64,000 bases of DNA from Petrosia ficiformis (lineage: Eukaryota; Porifera; Demospongiae; Haplosclerida; Petrosiidae). The notes under the pieces were generated by a model. It saw only the letters and a program-made list of their open reading frames with translations, was not told where the DNA came from and made no database searches. The stretch covers positions 63,215,123 through 63,279,122 of the forward strand of contig OX345636.1 of assembly GCA_947044365.1 (NCBI GenBank). Reading direction: 5' to 3'. The position numbers were made by a program, and so were the translations under genes. Each line of letters begins with the position of its first letter. Positions within the stretch are counted from its first letter, which is position 1. Positions 1 through 11,767 of the stretch are shown here, one piece after another.

Positions 1-180
1 TTGAATAATGCATTAATTAACGAATGTTGCAGATTTGCAACATAAATTGTAAAAGGCAAATATATGATAACATCTTTAAATATAGAAGAAGCTAACAAGC
101 ACACACTACGAAGAAAACATTTAGTTAGTTTAAATTAGTGAAAACGTCACATTCCAGGCCAAACAAAACTGATAAAGACG
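1..180. other. Unassigned AT-rich sequence at window edge
   Basis: I see no coding exon, repeat or RNA gene in this short stretch beyond the candidate last exon that begins just to its right on the minus strand. Confidence 0.4.
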
Positions 181-290
181 CTAAGTATGGACGTCGCCGC
201 TGACTACTGCAGTTTCAAACACTCGTCTTGCTGCTTTCCTGCTGCTAACGAAGCATGTTTTTGGTATCAATGGCTTTCTTAGAAAGTCTT
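181..290 (-). CDS. Candidate terminal exon of the coiled-coil gene
   Basis: Read on the minus strand, an acceptor ending TATACAG is followed by a frame that accepts a phase-1 junction and runs 36 codons to TAG. It encodes FLRKPLIPKTCFVSSRKAAR and a short tail. The phase agrees with the upstream exon that ends at 1047, with a 756-bp intron between. The peptide is basic and not coiled coil, so the assignment rests on phase and splice site alone. Confidence 0.4.
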
Positions 291-3200
291 CTGTATAACT
301 AAGTGAGTTAAAAGTAACGGTTGCTTAAAATTCAGGCGTTATACAGACTAGACAAAAAGTGGGCGTACTACTATTGTAGCAGCTGCTATATAATTGTACT
401 TGAAATGCGAAACAATGAAGAGTTTGGTTTATATATAAAATTATTCATTTGGTTTGCTACTTGTCTGTCTGTAATACAGGCATTTTGAACTGTTGACATT
501 ACTGACTTTCTCATATCTGGAAATGCTTATCTCATTATTCACACTATTTATTTTTAAAAGGCTTGTGTAAACTTTACAGTATAATTATAGCTGGAGAAGA
601 TATTATTTGTTGTTTGTAAGGTTTCTTCCAACTGTTTCCTTCTTTAAATTGTACTATAGCTCAAGTTTCAAGCAATTAATAATGAAACTCCCATACAAAA
701 TATGTATGTGACACAGACATACAAATAAAATAATTATCTATACATTAACAGAGTGGAAAGCAATCATAGTGACAGTTTTGCAGACCATTAAAATTGCAAC
801 TATCACTAGATATTAGTAACCCATTAAATGCTATGTAATAGTGTAGACTTTCTATTTACAAAATATCATTAAATATGCACTGCAAGAACATCATCGTTAA
901 AATAACATATTCATTGAAAATAATAGGCTTGGAAACCTATGCAATCACATAATAGACATGATATAACTATCTGCATGACTAATTCAGTTGTGGAGTAATT
1001 TCCATTCTTATTACATTCCTCCGGTCAAATGTCATTTAATAATTACCTGGCGAAAGTTTTGATTTCATTGCCTGTTCCTCCAGCTGAGAGGGTAGCTCCA
1101 CCTTCTCTTCCTCGAATTGTCGAGCCAATCCGCTATCTTTATCTTAGTTGTATATATGAAAATATGAAATGTAAGACATTTTACTTTTAATAGTGATGTG
1201 TATTTATATGACATGTTTATAATTATGATTGTATGAATATATGCAGTCTATTTTGATATACCTGTGAGTTGTTGGATTTCCTTCTGTTTTTCTTCTAATG
1301 TAGTGAGTAACTCGTTTTCCTTAATCTCAAGTTGTTTATTTCTCTCCTCTAGTTGATTGATCACTTTTTTGGATTCTTCTTCAGTACTAATACGCTTATC
1401 TATATATATTATATTAATATGAAGTAATATCTTTAATGGTGTGTGATTATTTTGTTCATTTACTCTCCGTACCTTTTAAAGGACATTGTAGAAGTTTAAA
1501 AATATATTTCAGGTAGAATAACTAGCTATTAGTTCTAGTTTCCCTATAAACAAAAGCGAACTTCCTTTCTACTGTTGAGTAGAGCTCAAGTGGGCATTCT
1601 ATTATGTGCCATTCCGGTTAATTCACTGAGCCCCACGAACGATGCTACTACCTTAACTATGCATATTCAAGTAAGTGACATAAGAACGTATACACATATA
1701 TATATATATTTTTAAAAATATTTATATTTATATTTATACCATAAGAAGCCATGCTTCAAAGGAAAATACTGTGGTCTAAAACTGATATACTCTCCTCGAG
1801 TAGTATAAATCACTTTGATGTTTGATATACTCTCTGTTTGTGGTTAACACCTTTCCTTGCTGTCAATGTAACAACACAAATTCACAACAAGCTAAAAAAA
1901 AGAAGCTGCCAACAAAATGATTAACTACAAAATGATAAATGATGTAATGATTACAGAAATCAGTAACAAAAGCCTGAAACTAGTATTATCCTTATCCATA
2001 AAATTCAGATAATGAGCATGTTGTGCTTTCATGTGGCAAAGTATACCTGAAAGTAAGAATTGGAGGGTCTTTGGAGGCAAGAAGGTTCACCGTTCTTGCC
2101 TCTGGTTTCAGTGACGAATACACACAGCCAGGTATTGAGAACTTCTTTCGAGGCCTCTGGGCTCAACAGTTCTTCGGGACATTTGGCGCTTGAATTCCTA
2201 TCATTATAATCATCATACCACTCTCTTAGATTGGTCATTGCCCATCGATTTGATTTCTTTGTGTTCTTTGGCACTTGCGGCTTTGACATCATGTCAAGCT
2301 TCTTGTCCGTTATCACCTTAAATCTATCACGGTTCTTAAGAGAAAGGGACAATTTGCACTTTTTAGTTGGGTGTGGGTCAATATTTTCCTTATCTTCGAT
2401 ACAAGACATCACTTTTCACGACGATGCTTTCTTTGATGCTCTACTGTCTCTAAACTGTCTACAGCCTAAAGACTGCAATGTATATATGTCCTTGCGCATG
2501 CACAGTTTCCTTTGAAGCATGGCTTTCGTCATGAATTATTACAACATCCCCGGTGTGTATCAATGTGATATACACTTTGGGGGGTGGTGTAACATAAACA
2601 TATATATATATATATATATATACTATTATGGTGACATCATCCCTTTGATGTGGTGATTTCTATATGTGACAGAATTTGCAAAAATCAGGCTTATGGGATA
2701 ATTATTAATTTTGAGATATGAGTGAAAATAGACAGTTATGGCTTACTCAGGTGATCGCTGTTTTACTACATAAAAAGCTTCATTAACATCTTACCTATTC
2801 ACTCATACCTTCAGAGATGTTTGGAGACATCTCTGTGCTTCGCTAGCCACTCCTAAAAACGTTTTTAGTCATTACATTTAATGATTAAATAATTGATTTT
2901 TTCTCAAAATGAAGGATTTGTGACTACAATGGTTTAATTAATCCCCTGCTGTGGCTTTGTCTTTTACATGATTGGGATGTATCATATATCATTCTGGAGC
3001 TAATTGAATACTCTATTCAGGTAATACAAAAAATCAATTTTGGAATTTTATCCCATAAGACTGATTTTCGCAAATTCGGTCACATATATTGTATATAGAC
3101 CTTCCATGTGCACACTGTGCAGGAGAGGTCACCATCATACAGTATACTGTATAGAGTATGCTAATAGGTCATATATACTGAATATGGGACCCTTGTTGTG

Positions 3201-5006
3201 TCCTTGAATGTGATATAGCCCACGCAGGCTCAGGCTATATCACATCCTCGGACACAAACTCAGGTCCTATATTTTGTATGTTTTTAATATATTACATATA
3301 TATATATAAATATTGAACTCATAGAAAAGCAATCACAGGGATGGTCTTATATACGGGCAATAAAAATAAAAAGGGTAATTATTTTCTCACAGACAGACAA
3401 TAGGTTGTACTTAGCACCAAATCAATATTAGTGCAATCAAATATCATACATTTATTGCTAATTACGCTATGAATGATACAGCCTCAGAGGGGTGTCCAGG
3501 TGGATCTCGAGATGCATTTGGTGTCTTAATCAGCATGCATTGTTGTATTTAAATATAAATATACATAATTACATATATAATTATGTAAATGCAAAGTGCA
3601 GGAATAAAAATTTTGCACATTGTATGCATATTTTGCTTAAACATTTCACTCCCTCTGCATCCACCCCTGAAAGGCCAAAAATAAAGACAAAAACACATCA
3701 CATCGTTACCATGGTAGCACAGACTAACATAACTGTATTAATAATTTATTATAATTATTGCCAACATTATACTCTCATTACTGTATTTCACAAAATATTT
3801 CATTACCTGAGAATTCTTGAAGTTTCAGCATCTGTTTTTCTAACTGAGATTGTAAAGCTTTCTTCTCATCCTCAAGTTTTTGATTCTGTTCTTCTATCAT
3901 CTCACTCTTCACTATATTATAAGATGAATATGTACTCATCCATGTCGGTATGGCTAGCTTCAAAGTCATCTTTTAACACTACACAAATAAAATACCTGAA
4001 ACTTTTTGATGTTTGTTTAATTCAGTCTCAAGTGTAGCATTCCGTTCATTTAACATATCACACTTGCCTGATAATTAATAATAGTATGATTATGAAACCA
4101 AATTAGTTGCATTTCCAATACAAGAAATTACCTAAAACTCGCTGTAGTTCTTTCTTTTCTTCATCTAACTGAAACTGTAGTTCTTTCTTGTCTGTTTCAA
4201 GTTCCTTCCTCTGTTTCTCCGAGAGAGAATTTGAATTTGTATCCATTGTTTGGTTCTGCTTCATCAATTCAGTCATTTCTACTCACATGATATATATGTT
4301 TAAGGTAAAATATTAATGCAGACCTAGTCACAAATTACCTTGCACTGCTTTTCTTTCTTGCTCTAACTGACAGACTAGTTCTTGTTTCTCTGTTTCGAGA
4401 TGTTGTAACTCCTTACTCTGTTTCTCCAAGAGAGATAATAATTTCTTTTTCTCTGTCTCCAGTGCTTGGTATTGTTTCTTCATCAATTCACTCTTTTCTG
4501 TTCATATTATGTATTAGATACAATGTATAGGAGGGATATAACTTTATAACATACAAGATGTACAAGTTACCTGAAACTTCTTGTGATGTTTCCTTTTCTC
4601 TCTTTATCTGTGACAGTAGTTCTTTATTTTCTGTTTCAAGTTGTTCTGTTTTCTTCTTTTGTTTCTCCAAAAGTGATGATAACTGTTTCTTCTCTGTATC
4701 CAGCAATTCCTTTTGCTTCTCCATCAATTTATATTTTTCTAATCATGTTATAAATATTTGTGATTAGGAATATTCATACAAACATAATATAATAATACAT
4801 GCAGTTGACACTAGTGTAAACATATTTAATTCAAATTAACACAAGTTACCTGAAACTTGTTGTAATGTTTTCTCTTCTGCTATCCATAGAAGTAGCTCTC
4901 CCTTCTCTGTTTCAAGTTCTTCGGATGACTTCTTATCTTTATCCAATGCATCATCCTCACTCGGATGATGCATCTTCTTGCTTCTTAATGGTGTCATTAC
5001 TTTCAT
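181..5006 (-). CDS. Multi-exon coiled-coil protein gene, minus strand
   Basis: This is a spliced gene read from high to low coordinates. Exons supported by reading frame and GT-AG sites are 5006-4850, 4738-4571, 4497-4339, 4278-4132, 4067-3996, 3911-3807, 1399-1262, 1142-1047, and possibly a last exon at 290-181 ending in TAG. All internal exons are 3n long and flanked by phase-1 introns, so any of them could be skipped or duplicated without shifting the frame. The first listed exon opens with ATG directly after an acceptor (MKVMTPLRSKKMHH), so it may hold the start codon or continue from an upstream exon. The encoded protein is almost wholly Lys/Glu/Gln/Leu heptad-type coiled coil with a recurring block such as LEKQKKKTEQLETENKELLS. 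I do not recognise an orthologue. Such rods usually serve as scaffolds or dimerisation arms, but no function can be assigned here. Confidence 0.6.
2047..2412 (-). pseudogene. Crypton-type (DUF3504 / KIAA1958-like) N-terminal fragment
   Basis: The reading frame from ATG at 2412 encodes a basic leader and then NRWAMTNLREWYDDYNDRNS followed by a Cys-Pro-Glu-Glu-Leu-Leu segment. This resembles the N-terminal part of tyrosine-recombinase-derived DUF3504 proteins (KIAA1958, ZMYM and QRICH types). After GEP the frame slips: the family-like PPKTLQFLLS continuation is in another frame and ends at a good donor (CAG|GTATAC). No catalytic recombinase exons follow downstream on the minus strand. It lies inside the large intron of the coiled-coil gene. 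I read it as the broken 5' exon of a transposon-derived gene. The family call is from motif memory and is moderate. Confidence 0.5.
2661..3088. mobile_element. MITE with 40-bp terminal inverted repeats
   Basis: The left arm 2661-2700 (TATATGTGACAGAATTTGC...) and the right arm 3049-3088 are inverted copies that match at 37 of 40 positions. The interior is non-coding and AT-rich. The target duplication cannot be separated from the TATA at both tips. A piece of the interior (about 2920-3050) recurs at about 43195-43310, where it abuts a coding exon. Confidence 0.7.
3181..3275. repeat. Long imperfect hairpin
   Basis: The sequence GTGATATAGCC near 3209-3219 pairs with GGCTATATCAC near 3232-3243, and the pairing extends outward with mismatches (GGGACC... 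against ...GGTCC). It looks like a foldback remnant of a small transposon. No gene is present in the surrounding 3089-3800 interval. Confidence 0.4.
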
Positions 5007-5611
5007 CTGTATTGTAAGAATAGAAACATAAAAACAGTAATTGTAATGAAACGAACATTATCAAACTGGGCAATTGAGCAGAGATCATGGGGGTAGAAAT
5101 TAACACAAATCATGTATTACAACTGTTGCAGTGCCAGTTCACACTAGCATCTAGAAGTGTTCCACTATTGTTGTTGAGTGCAGTTTGGTAAGGCTCCATG
5201 TTAAAAGTGAATGGAAGCAAGGAACTGAACTAAACTATACTAAATGTGGTGCTAATTTTGTACACTTACGGTATAAATGTACAAACCGGTTTGGTTTTGT
5301 ATAGTTCCAGATGTTTATGTGCTAGTATGATTGAAGTGATATATATATATATATATTATATATATATATATATATATACACATATATATATAATATAAGA
5401 GTTATATAGTTGGTTTCTCAATGGTAATGTTTTCAGTGATATAATTATAGTTGATTTGTAAATTGATAACAGTTTATATTAAAATAGACATATCTAATAT
5501 ATATGACATCAACTTGACTGGGCTACTGGATGTACTACTGCACTAATATATAAGAGAAAATTATTATACAGTATTAACTGAACTTTAATAAATAACTAAT
5601 GAATCAGGATG
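5007..5611. other. Intergenic spacer with AT microsatellite
   Basis: There is no supported exon. A TA dinucleotide run occupies roughly 5340-5398. The spacer lies between the 5' end of the coiled-coil gene and the downstream repeat of the gypsy element. Confidence 0.5.
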
Positions 5612-5723
5612 TGTTATTATTAACTTAACTCTCAAAAGATTTCTTCTAAAACAAAATCATTTCGTATTTATACTTACTTACTGGTAGCTAAATATAGAAT
5701 GTACTAAATATAGAATAGCCGTC
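5612..5723 (-). repeat. Short LTR-like direct repeat, 3' end of gypsy element
   Basis: These 112 bp match 9246-9352 apart from a few substitutions and small indels. Both copies share TTAACTTAACTCTCAAAAG or TTGACTTAACTCTCAAAAG near one end and GAATAGCCGTC at the other. On the element's strand the repeat ends in CA. It is very short for an LTR, and the pol frame runs into it. Confidence 0.6.
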
Positions 5724-6394
5724 CACTGTCCACTGGATGTTTCCACTAGGTACGATCTGGGTGTGTCACCAGATGCATTCACTCTGCCAGAGATCAGTTG
5801 AGTGTCTCCTGTGATCCATACATCAGCGTCATCTGAGAGTACAGGAAGTGGTCTGGTCCTGTGACGACGATCGTACACTCTTTTCTGATTTTCTTTAACA
5901 GATATGTTGTTGTTTTTGAACTCCTCCAAAAACTCCCATTTCAGGACTAGCTGGTCTATGATAAGAGGGATGTTTGATCGAATTCGTCTTCCCATCAATA
6001 GTTTGGCGGGGGAGAGATTACAACATGGGAACGGAGTTAAACGATATGTCAGCAGGGCCATGTGATGATCTGTAGAGTCTTTCAGAAGATTCTTCACTGT
6101 TTGTACAGTGCATTCTGTTTGTCCATTGCTCTGTGGGAAGTAAGGACTACTGGTCACATGGTTGAAACCATATTCTTTTGCAAATTCAGCAAACTCGAGA
6201 GAAGTATACTGAGGGCCATTATCACTCACAACGGTTTCTGCAACTCCATGTTGAGAAAACATTGTCTTCAGAGCTTCAATGATACTGTATGAAGTTGTAT
6301 TTGATAGTTTACAAATGTCTGGGTACCTGGAGAAATAATCAACTGCTAATATGTAGTTGGCTCCTTTGAAGTGGAATAAGTCTGATCCTGCCAT
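5678..6394 (-). pseudogene. Ty3/gypsy integrase region
   Basis: This open frame of 238 codons encodes the retroviral-type integrase catalytic core. The three acidic residues of the D,D,E triad can be seen in LAVDYFSRY, VSDNGPQYTS and SNGQTE. After the core there is a basic C-terminal stretch with YDRRHRTRPL. The N-terminal HHCC zinc-binding part upstream (6395-6800) is no longer open. The integrase would join element cDNA to host DNA. The frame ends in the LTR-like repeat. Because gag and other pol parts are broken, this copy cannot encode a full polyprotein. Confidence 0.85.
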
Positions 6395-6808
6395 GGGTAG
6401 ACAGGTAACGGGGATGGAATCATTGGCTACTTACGTGGTTTGTAGTCTCTGGCACTGGTAGAACACTGCTTCACCTTGTTGTTGATTTCATTGAGAAGTC
6501 CAGGCCACCACACCGACATGTTGGCAGTAGACGACATCTTTGAATTCCCTGATGGCCTTGATGGATCTTCAATAGTGTTTGTCTTTGGAGTGCTTTGGGA
6601 ACAACAATACGTTTGCCATAGAGCAAGAGGTTGTTATTGTCAAATGTCAGTTCACCACTAACCAGCCAGAATGGTCTGATAAGTGGTTCTCTTTGGCCAG
6701 CCGTGTTGGCGAAATTTTATAACAGAAGAGCAAATGGGATCTGTGGCTTGTGACTTCCTGTATTCATCTAGTCTCTCTTTGCTGGCTGATAAATGACACA
6801 GAGTTCCA

Positions 6809-7159
6809 TCACTGCATCGGTTTCCTCCTGTAATCTGTTATCATTTTCATCAATAGGGGCAGGTGATCTCGACAACATATCAGCAGTATAAAGGAGTTTT
6901 CCTGGCACATGTGTGATGTGTAATCGTACCTTCCTAAACGTAAACGAAATTGAAGTATTTGTGGTGGTAGACTATCAAGATGCTTGGTTCCTAGAAGTGG
7001 TATCAGAGGTTTGTGGTCAGTTTCAATGAGGAACTTCATGCCCAAGATATATGTTGAGAACCTTTCGCATGCCCAAGTGATAGCTAGGGCTTCCTTCACA
7101 GTCTGGGCATACTGGCATTCTGTCTCATTGTAAGGGAAGCAAACGCTACCGGTGTCCAA
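6809..7159 (-). pseudogene. Ty3/gypsy RNase H region
   Basis: The frame contains YAQTVKEALAITWACERF and FLIETDHKPL, which are the usual RNase H signatures of the gypsy group (E of KEAL, D of TDHKPL). It overlaps the end of the reverse-transcriptase frame in a different frame, so a frameshift lies near 7100-7160. Downstream the frame breaks again before the integrase. Confidence 0.8.
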
Positions 7160-8311
7160 GATGACTCTTGGTTTTGCATAATAACTGCTCCAATACCATA
7201 GAAAGATGCATCTACAGATATCTTTGTTGGTGCCTGTGGATTGTAAAGAGAAAGTATTGTTGGTTTAGACACCTCTATTCTTATATCAGAGAAGGATTTG
7301 ACTTGTGAGGGACCCCTCATCCAGGTAGACTTTTTACTGGGGAGTTTACGAAGAGGTTGGGTGAGATCAGCCAGATTACTGGAAAACTTGCCCAGTTGGT
7401 GTACCATTCCCATGAAACGACTGAGTTCTGAGACATTTGTTGGAGGCTTCATCTCCCTGATAGCTGACATTTTGTCTGGGTCTGCTTGGATGCCTCTTTG
7501 ATCTATGAGATGACCAATATATTTTAATTGACATTTGTTAAACTGACATTTGCTTGGGTTCAGGGTGACTCCAGCTGTTTGTATCTGTGTGAGGGCTACA
7601 AACAATCTCTCGTCATGCTCTTTCTGATCCCTTCCAAATATGAGGACATCATCCATTAGGCACAGAACTCCTTGTGAGAATTTGACTAATCCTTTTCTGA
7701 AAGTGTTCGGGGGCGCTTGATATGCCAGATGGTATTTTATTAAAGCAATACCGTCTGGACGGAGTAATAAAGGTAGTGAGGAGGTATCTGCCAAAACCCA
7801 CTATTAGCATCCAATTTGGAGAAAACTTTGCCTCCTGACATCTGTGCTAGTGTCTCATCCACCTTCGGTAGAGGGTGCACTTCACGAAGAACATTTTGAT
7901 TAAGAGGTTTTAAGTCTACGCAAATGTGGATAGCTCCTTCTTTCTTTGCCACCACCACCATTCCAGCACACCAGGCGCATCCACTTTAGCGATAACACCT
8001 ATGGATTCCATTCTGTCAAGCTCTTTTTGAATCTTAGATCGAAGTGGTAGTGGCACATGTCTAGGTGTGAAGAGAGCGTGAGCTGTTGCTCCTGGCTTTA
8101 AACGTATTTCGTATTCCTCTCTAAGGTCACCCACTCCTTGGAAGAATGATGGAAATGTGTTTATGATTAATGATTTTGAATCAATTGTGGCATCCACTCT
8201 AGAAACAAGATCTATAGCTTTGATGCAGGTAGTCCCAAGAGGTTCGTCTTCAGACCATCTATCACAAAAGTCAGATGTGTTACTCTTTTGTTCTTGTGAG
8301 CAAATGTTCAT
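7096..8311 (-). pseudogene. Ty3/gypsy reverse transcriptase region
   Basis: Three overlapping frames together cover the end of the protease linker and the RT domain. Recognisable blocks are PRHVPLPLRSKIQKELDRM (8311-7916), HICVDLKPLNQNVLREVHPL with FSKLDANSGFWQIP (7961-7740), and the catalytic motif CLMDDVLIFGRDQKEHDERL with LKYIGHLIDQRGI (7794-7096). The active-site motif reads LMDD where Y(I/V)DD is usual. The frame changes near 7950 and 7780 are disabling. The order gag-protease-RT-RNase H-integrase places the element in Ty3/gypsy. Confidence 0.85.
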
Positions 8312-8454
8312 CAGAACTGTCCAATAACATTGAGTGGTTGTTGAGAACGCCCATAAAGTCTCTTTTCTGGGATGGCAAGCTGTGGCTTTCCCAGGCTCTG
8401 ATGTGTTATCTTAGTTATTGCTGTCACTTCTGCTCCCTTGTAGGCAGTTTTACG
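8312..8454 (-). pseudogene. Degenerate aspartic protease region of gypsy element
   Basis: Downstream of a stop just after the gag-pol linker, the frame reads GAEVTAI and then KPQLAIP, which resembles the context of the retropepsin active site. The catalytic Asp-Thr of the DTGA motif is not intact (the residues before GAEV read Lys-Thr-Ala-Tyr-Lys), and stops follow before 8312. The protease is therefore dead. Confidence 0.6.
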
Positions 8455-9225
8455 TTAATTTAGAACAATTGAAGCAAACCACGCTGAAGTATCATTAGAT
8501 AAAACTGTGTCCAGAAATGCTGTTTCCAGGTAGCTCTCATTTACCACCTCGGAAATTTGCTTTGTAAAGCATTGAGAGCTGTAGTGATCAATTTTGTGGC
8601 ATCTATGACAGGTTACATCTTTTGCAGGACACTTGAAACAGGGATGTACACCTTTCCCACAGCGAGTGCATGCTTTTGTCTTGGCTCTAGGGTTTCCATT
8701 GCAATCTGGTATGCAGTATCTCCTGCCTTTTCTTGCAATGTATTCCTGGTGGGGTTGGACAACTAGAGGCTGCAAAGTTATGGAGTCTCCATTTGTCCCT
8801 CTTAGGACCTGTTGCTGTTCTTCTATCACGAATCATTTCGGTTTTCATATCACTGTAGTTGTAACTTTCCGCTAGTTTGTACAGCTCCATGATATACTGT
8901 TCTGCTGATTCACCTTCAAGTCGATTTCTCCTATTAAACTTGGTCGTTCAAAAATAATGTTCCTCCGAACTTTCAAGAAGGCATCAAGTTTCGCTATGAC
9001 TATGTCATAGACCTTCCTCTCATCTTCAGTAATATTTGTTGATAGTAAGAGTGCTTCAGCTTTTCCTCCTATACAGTAGAGTAATGTGCTGATCTGTTTA
9101 GATGCGTCATCATTTACTAGTCAAGATGCTACACGAAACTGTTCGAAGCATCTTATCCATCTCGGCCAATCATTAGGATTTTGAAAATTAAATAATTCTG
9201 GAGGTTGTAAATGTAACTGGGCCAT
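8455..9225 (-). pseudogene. Ty3/gypsy gag with zinc knuckles, broken
   Basis: The likely start is ATG at 9225, followed by MAQLHLQPPELFNFQNPNDW and an Arg-Trp-Ile-Arg-Cys-Phe-Glu motif typical of capsid N-termini in this group. An in-frame TGA follows after about 34 codons. A frameshift lies near 8945, before the ESAEQYIMELYKLAESYNY segment (8915-8850), and another near 8820. The last part (8829-8455) holds two Cys-rich knuckles, CTRCGKG...CFKC and CHRCHKIDHYSSQC, for RNA binding. Confidence 0.75.
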
Positions 9226-9245
9226 AGTACACCTCTGTGACAATG

Positions 9246-9352
9246 TGGTATTATTGACTTAACTCTCAAAAGATTTCTTCTAAAACAAAATCATTTATAT
9301 TTATACTTACTGGTAGCTAAATATAGAATGTACTAAATATAGAATAGCCGTC
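9246..9352 (-). repeat. Short LTR-like direct repeat, 5' end of gypsy element
   Basis: This is the partner of 5612-5723. It lies just upstream of the gag start on the element's strand. I see no clear tRNA primer-binding site beginning with TGG directly after it, so the exact LTR boundary is uncertain. Confidence 0.55.
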
Positions 9353-9688
9353 TATCTTACATACATTAATTAGACAGACGTACAAGATACTACAACAATT
9401 ACAACAATATGTTAAATACTACAATAATATTTTATACAAAACAGTCATTACTAATTATTATTGTGAGTCATATTCCACACAGGATATTTTTTGATTTGGA
9501 GATGTCAACTTATGTTGAATATAATTAGCTTATACTATATGATGCAAGTGGTATAATAGATAAGAGTTAAGAAAAGGACACTACAATGCTGTTGACACAA
9601 GTGGCTTTTTTATGTTGTTAATACAACTGGCTTTTAAAATCCTGAAATAAACTGTGCTAAATGTGGTGCTAATTTTTTTGTTAATGAT
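9353..9688. other. Spacer without recognisable gene
   Basis: AT-rich non-coding sequence between the gypsy element and the first satellite block. I see nothing specific in it. Confidence 0.4.
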
Positions 9689-10811
9689 ATGGACGTAGTA
9701 CTATCAGTAGTGCTGTATTCAGTATTACTAGTAGTACTATCTGTAGCCCTATATACAGTATTACTAGTAGTACTATCAGTAGTGCTGTATTCAGTATTAC
9801 TAGTAGTACTATCAGTAGTGCTGTATTCAGTATTACTAGTAGTACTATCAGTAGTGCTGTATTCAGTATTACTAGTAGTACTATCAGTAGTGCTGTATGC
9901 AGTATTACTAGTAGTACTATCAGTAGGGCTGTATTCAGTATTACTAGTAGTACTATCAGTAGGGCTGTATTCAGTATTACTAGTAGTACTATCAGTAGGG
10001 CTGTATTCAGTATTACTAGTAGTACTATCAGCAGGTCTTTCTTCAGTCTTTCTAGTAGTACTATCAGTAGTGCTGTATTCAGTATTACTAGTAGTACTAT
10101 CAGTAGGGCTGTATTCAGTATTACTAGTAGTACTATCAGTAGTGCTGTATTCAGTATTACTAGTAGTACTATCAGCAGGTCTTTCTTCAGTCTTTCTAGT
10201 AGTACTATCATTAGTGCTTTGTTCAGTGTTTCTATTAGTACTATCAGTAGTGCTGTATTCAGTATTACGGGTAGTACTATCAGTAGTGCAGTATTCAGTA
10301 TTACTAGTAGTACTATCAGTAGTGCTGTATTCAGTATTACTAGTAGTACTATCAGCAGGTCTTTCTTCAGTCTTTCTTGTAGTACTATCAGTAGTGCTGT
10401 ATTCAGTATTACTAGTAGTACTATCAGTAGTGCTGTATTCAGTATTACTAGTAGTACTATCAGTAGGGCTGTATTCAGTATTACTAGTAGTACTATCAGT
10501 AGGGCTGTATTCAGTATTACTAGTAGTACTATCAGCAGGTCTTTCTTCAGTCTTTCTAGTAGTACTATCAGTAGTGCTGTATTCAGTATTACTAGTAGTA
10601 CTATCAGTAGGGCTGTATTCAGTATTACTAGTAGTACTATCAGTAGTGCTGTATTCAGTATTACTAGTAGTACTATCAGCAGGTCTTTCTTCAGTCTTTC
10701 TAGTAGTACTATCATTAGTGCTTTGTTCAGTGTTTCTATTAGTACTATCAGTAGTGCTGTATTCAGTATTACGGGTAGTACTATCAGTAGTGCAGTATTC
10801 AGTATTACTAG
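9689..10811. repeat. 36-bp satellite block S1
   Basis: About 31 tandem copies of a 36-bp unit built on ACTAGTAGTACTATCAGTAG followed by TGCTGTATTC (one unit: 9793-9828). Variant units recur in order (for example GCAGGTCTTTCTTCAGTCTT, and TTAGTGCTTTGTTCAG), and a block of 14 units repeats at about 504 bp. Because 36 is a multiple of three and the unit has no stop in several frames, long open frames appear on both strands. I treat these as by-products of the repeat and not as genes. Confidence 0.95.
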
Positions 10812-11064
10812 AGTAAGCATCCAATTATCGGACGAACCAATTTCGGACACTTGTATTTCTGTAGAACTATGTGCCAGCTGTCTGAAACTTTACTGGATAG
10901 TGGTATCTTCTGTCTCCTATTTGCTTAGTAAAGGATAGTCTCCAATATCGAAGTATTAAAAAGTTATGTGATGCTAAACAAGTTGTCCAAAAACCGCATA
11001 TTTCAGACAAATTTCTCAATATTCGGACTCTACTTAACAACAAAGAATGAAAAGAGGAATCTTG
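10812..11064. repeat. Satellite-flanking repeat F, inverted copy 1
   Basis: This segment is similar, as its reverse complement, to 17715-17975. Shared blocks include AAAAGTTATGTGATGCTAAAC and AACAAAGAATGAAAAGAGGA, with several TCGGAC motifs. In both places its same end touches the 36-bp satellite, but the satellite reads in opposite directions relative to it. No coding potential was recognised. Confidence 0.75.
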
Positions 11065-11183
11065 AAACAACTCTATTATTGTTGTAGCTGTATTGATAAT
11101 TCAACTAATCTTCAAGTCTTAAAGTTATGAACGTTCGGTATCACTTCGATGCCAAAGGCTATGTTAAGGTTGTAGTCTTTTCC

Positions 11184-11767
11184 GTGGGCGGATGCTACTC
11201 CAATCAGTTTCTATTCTTGCAAGCTTCTTGCTGCATACAATCTGGTTCCATTCTGTATTTTTTGGAAGCCACACCCACCCGGGGGTATAATTATTGGGCC
11301 TAAATGTTTTGACTGATAGTTTATTTTCAGAAACAAACCTAACCACCTCCCACGGGTGGTGGAGGGGGCGGTGGGTGGGAAACAATGGCGGGTAACTGTA
11401 GTTGGTGTCTGAGAAAGATCGGAGTTTGATAGTGCCTAGAAAGGTAGATTTTATGGTTTCAGTGAAAACCTACAGAATTCAGCTTTCTTCAGCCTCTTGT
11501 AACTATAAAAGTAAAATGAATTTCCAGAAAACGGCTCTATTTGTTTTCTCTAAATGCATTGTACTTGGTGCACGCCATGATTGGTGGGCGTGGCTTTCTC
11601 CGTTTTGTACTTATTAAGATGGCAAAAATGGGACATTTTATATATGTTTTATCAATTCCAGGACCCTATAAAGGTGATTAGAAGATATGAAGGTTGCCAT
11701 TACACCAGGTTAGAGTCATATTATATAATATTCTATTTTGAAACTGATTGGAGTCGCATCCGCCCAC
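11184..11767. mobile_element. MITE with 28-bp terminal inverted repeats
   Basis: The left arm 11184-11211 begins GTGGGCGGATGC, and the right arm 11740-11767 is its inverted copy with one mismatch. The 584-bp body is non-coding as far as I can see. I cannot define a target duplication with confidence, so the superfamily is open. Confidence 0.65.

Noticed and set aside
3492..4037. 181-codon plus-strand frame
   Set aside because: It lies antisense to well-supported coiled-coil exons at 3807-3911 and 3996-4067 and has no recognisable domain.
9689..10811. 36-bp repeats at regular spacing, resembling a CRISPR array
   Set aside because: The units are directly adjacent with no unique spacers, and the surroundings are animal-type genes and transposons.
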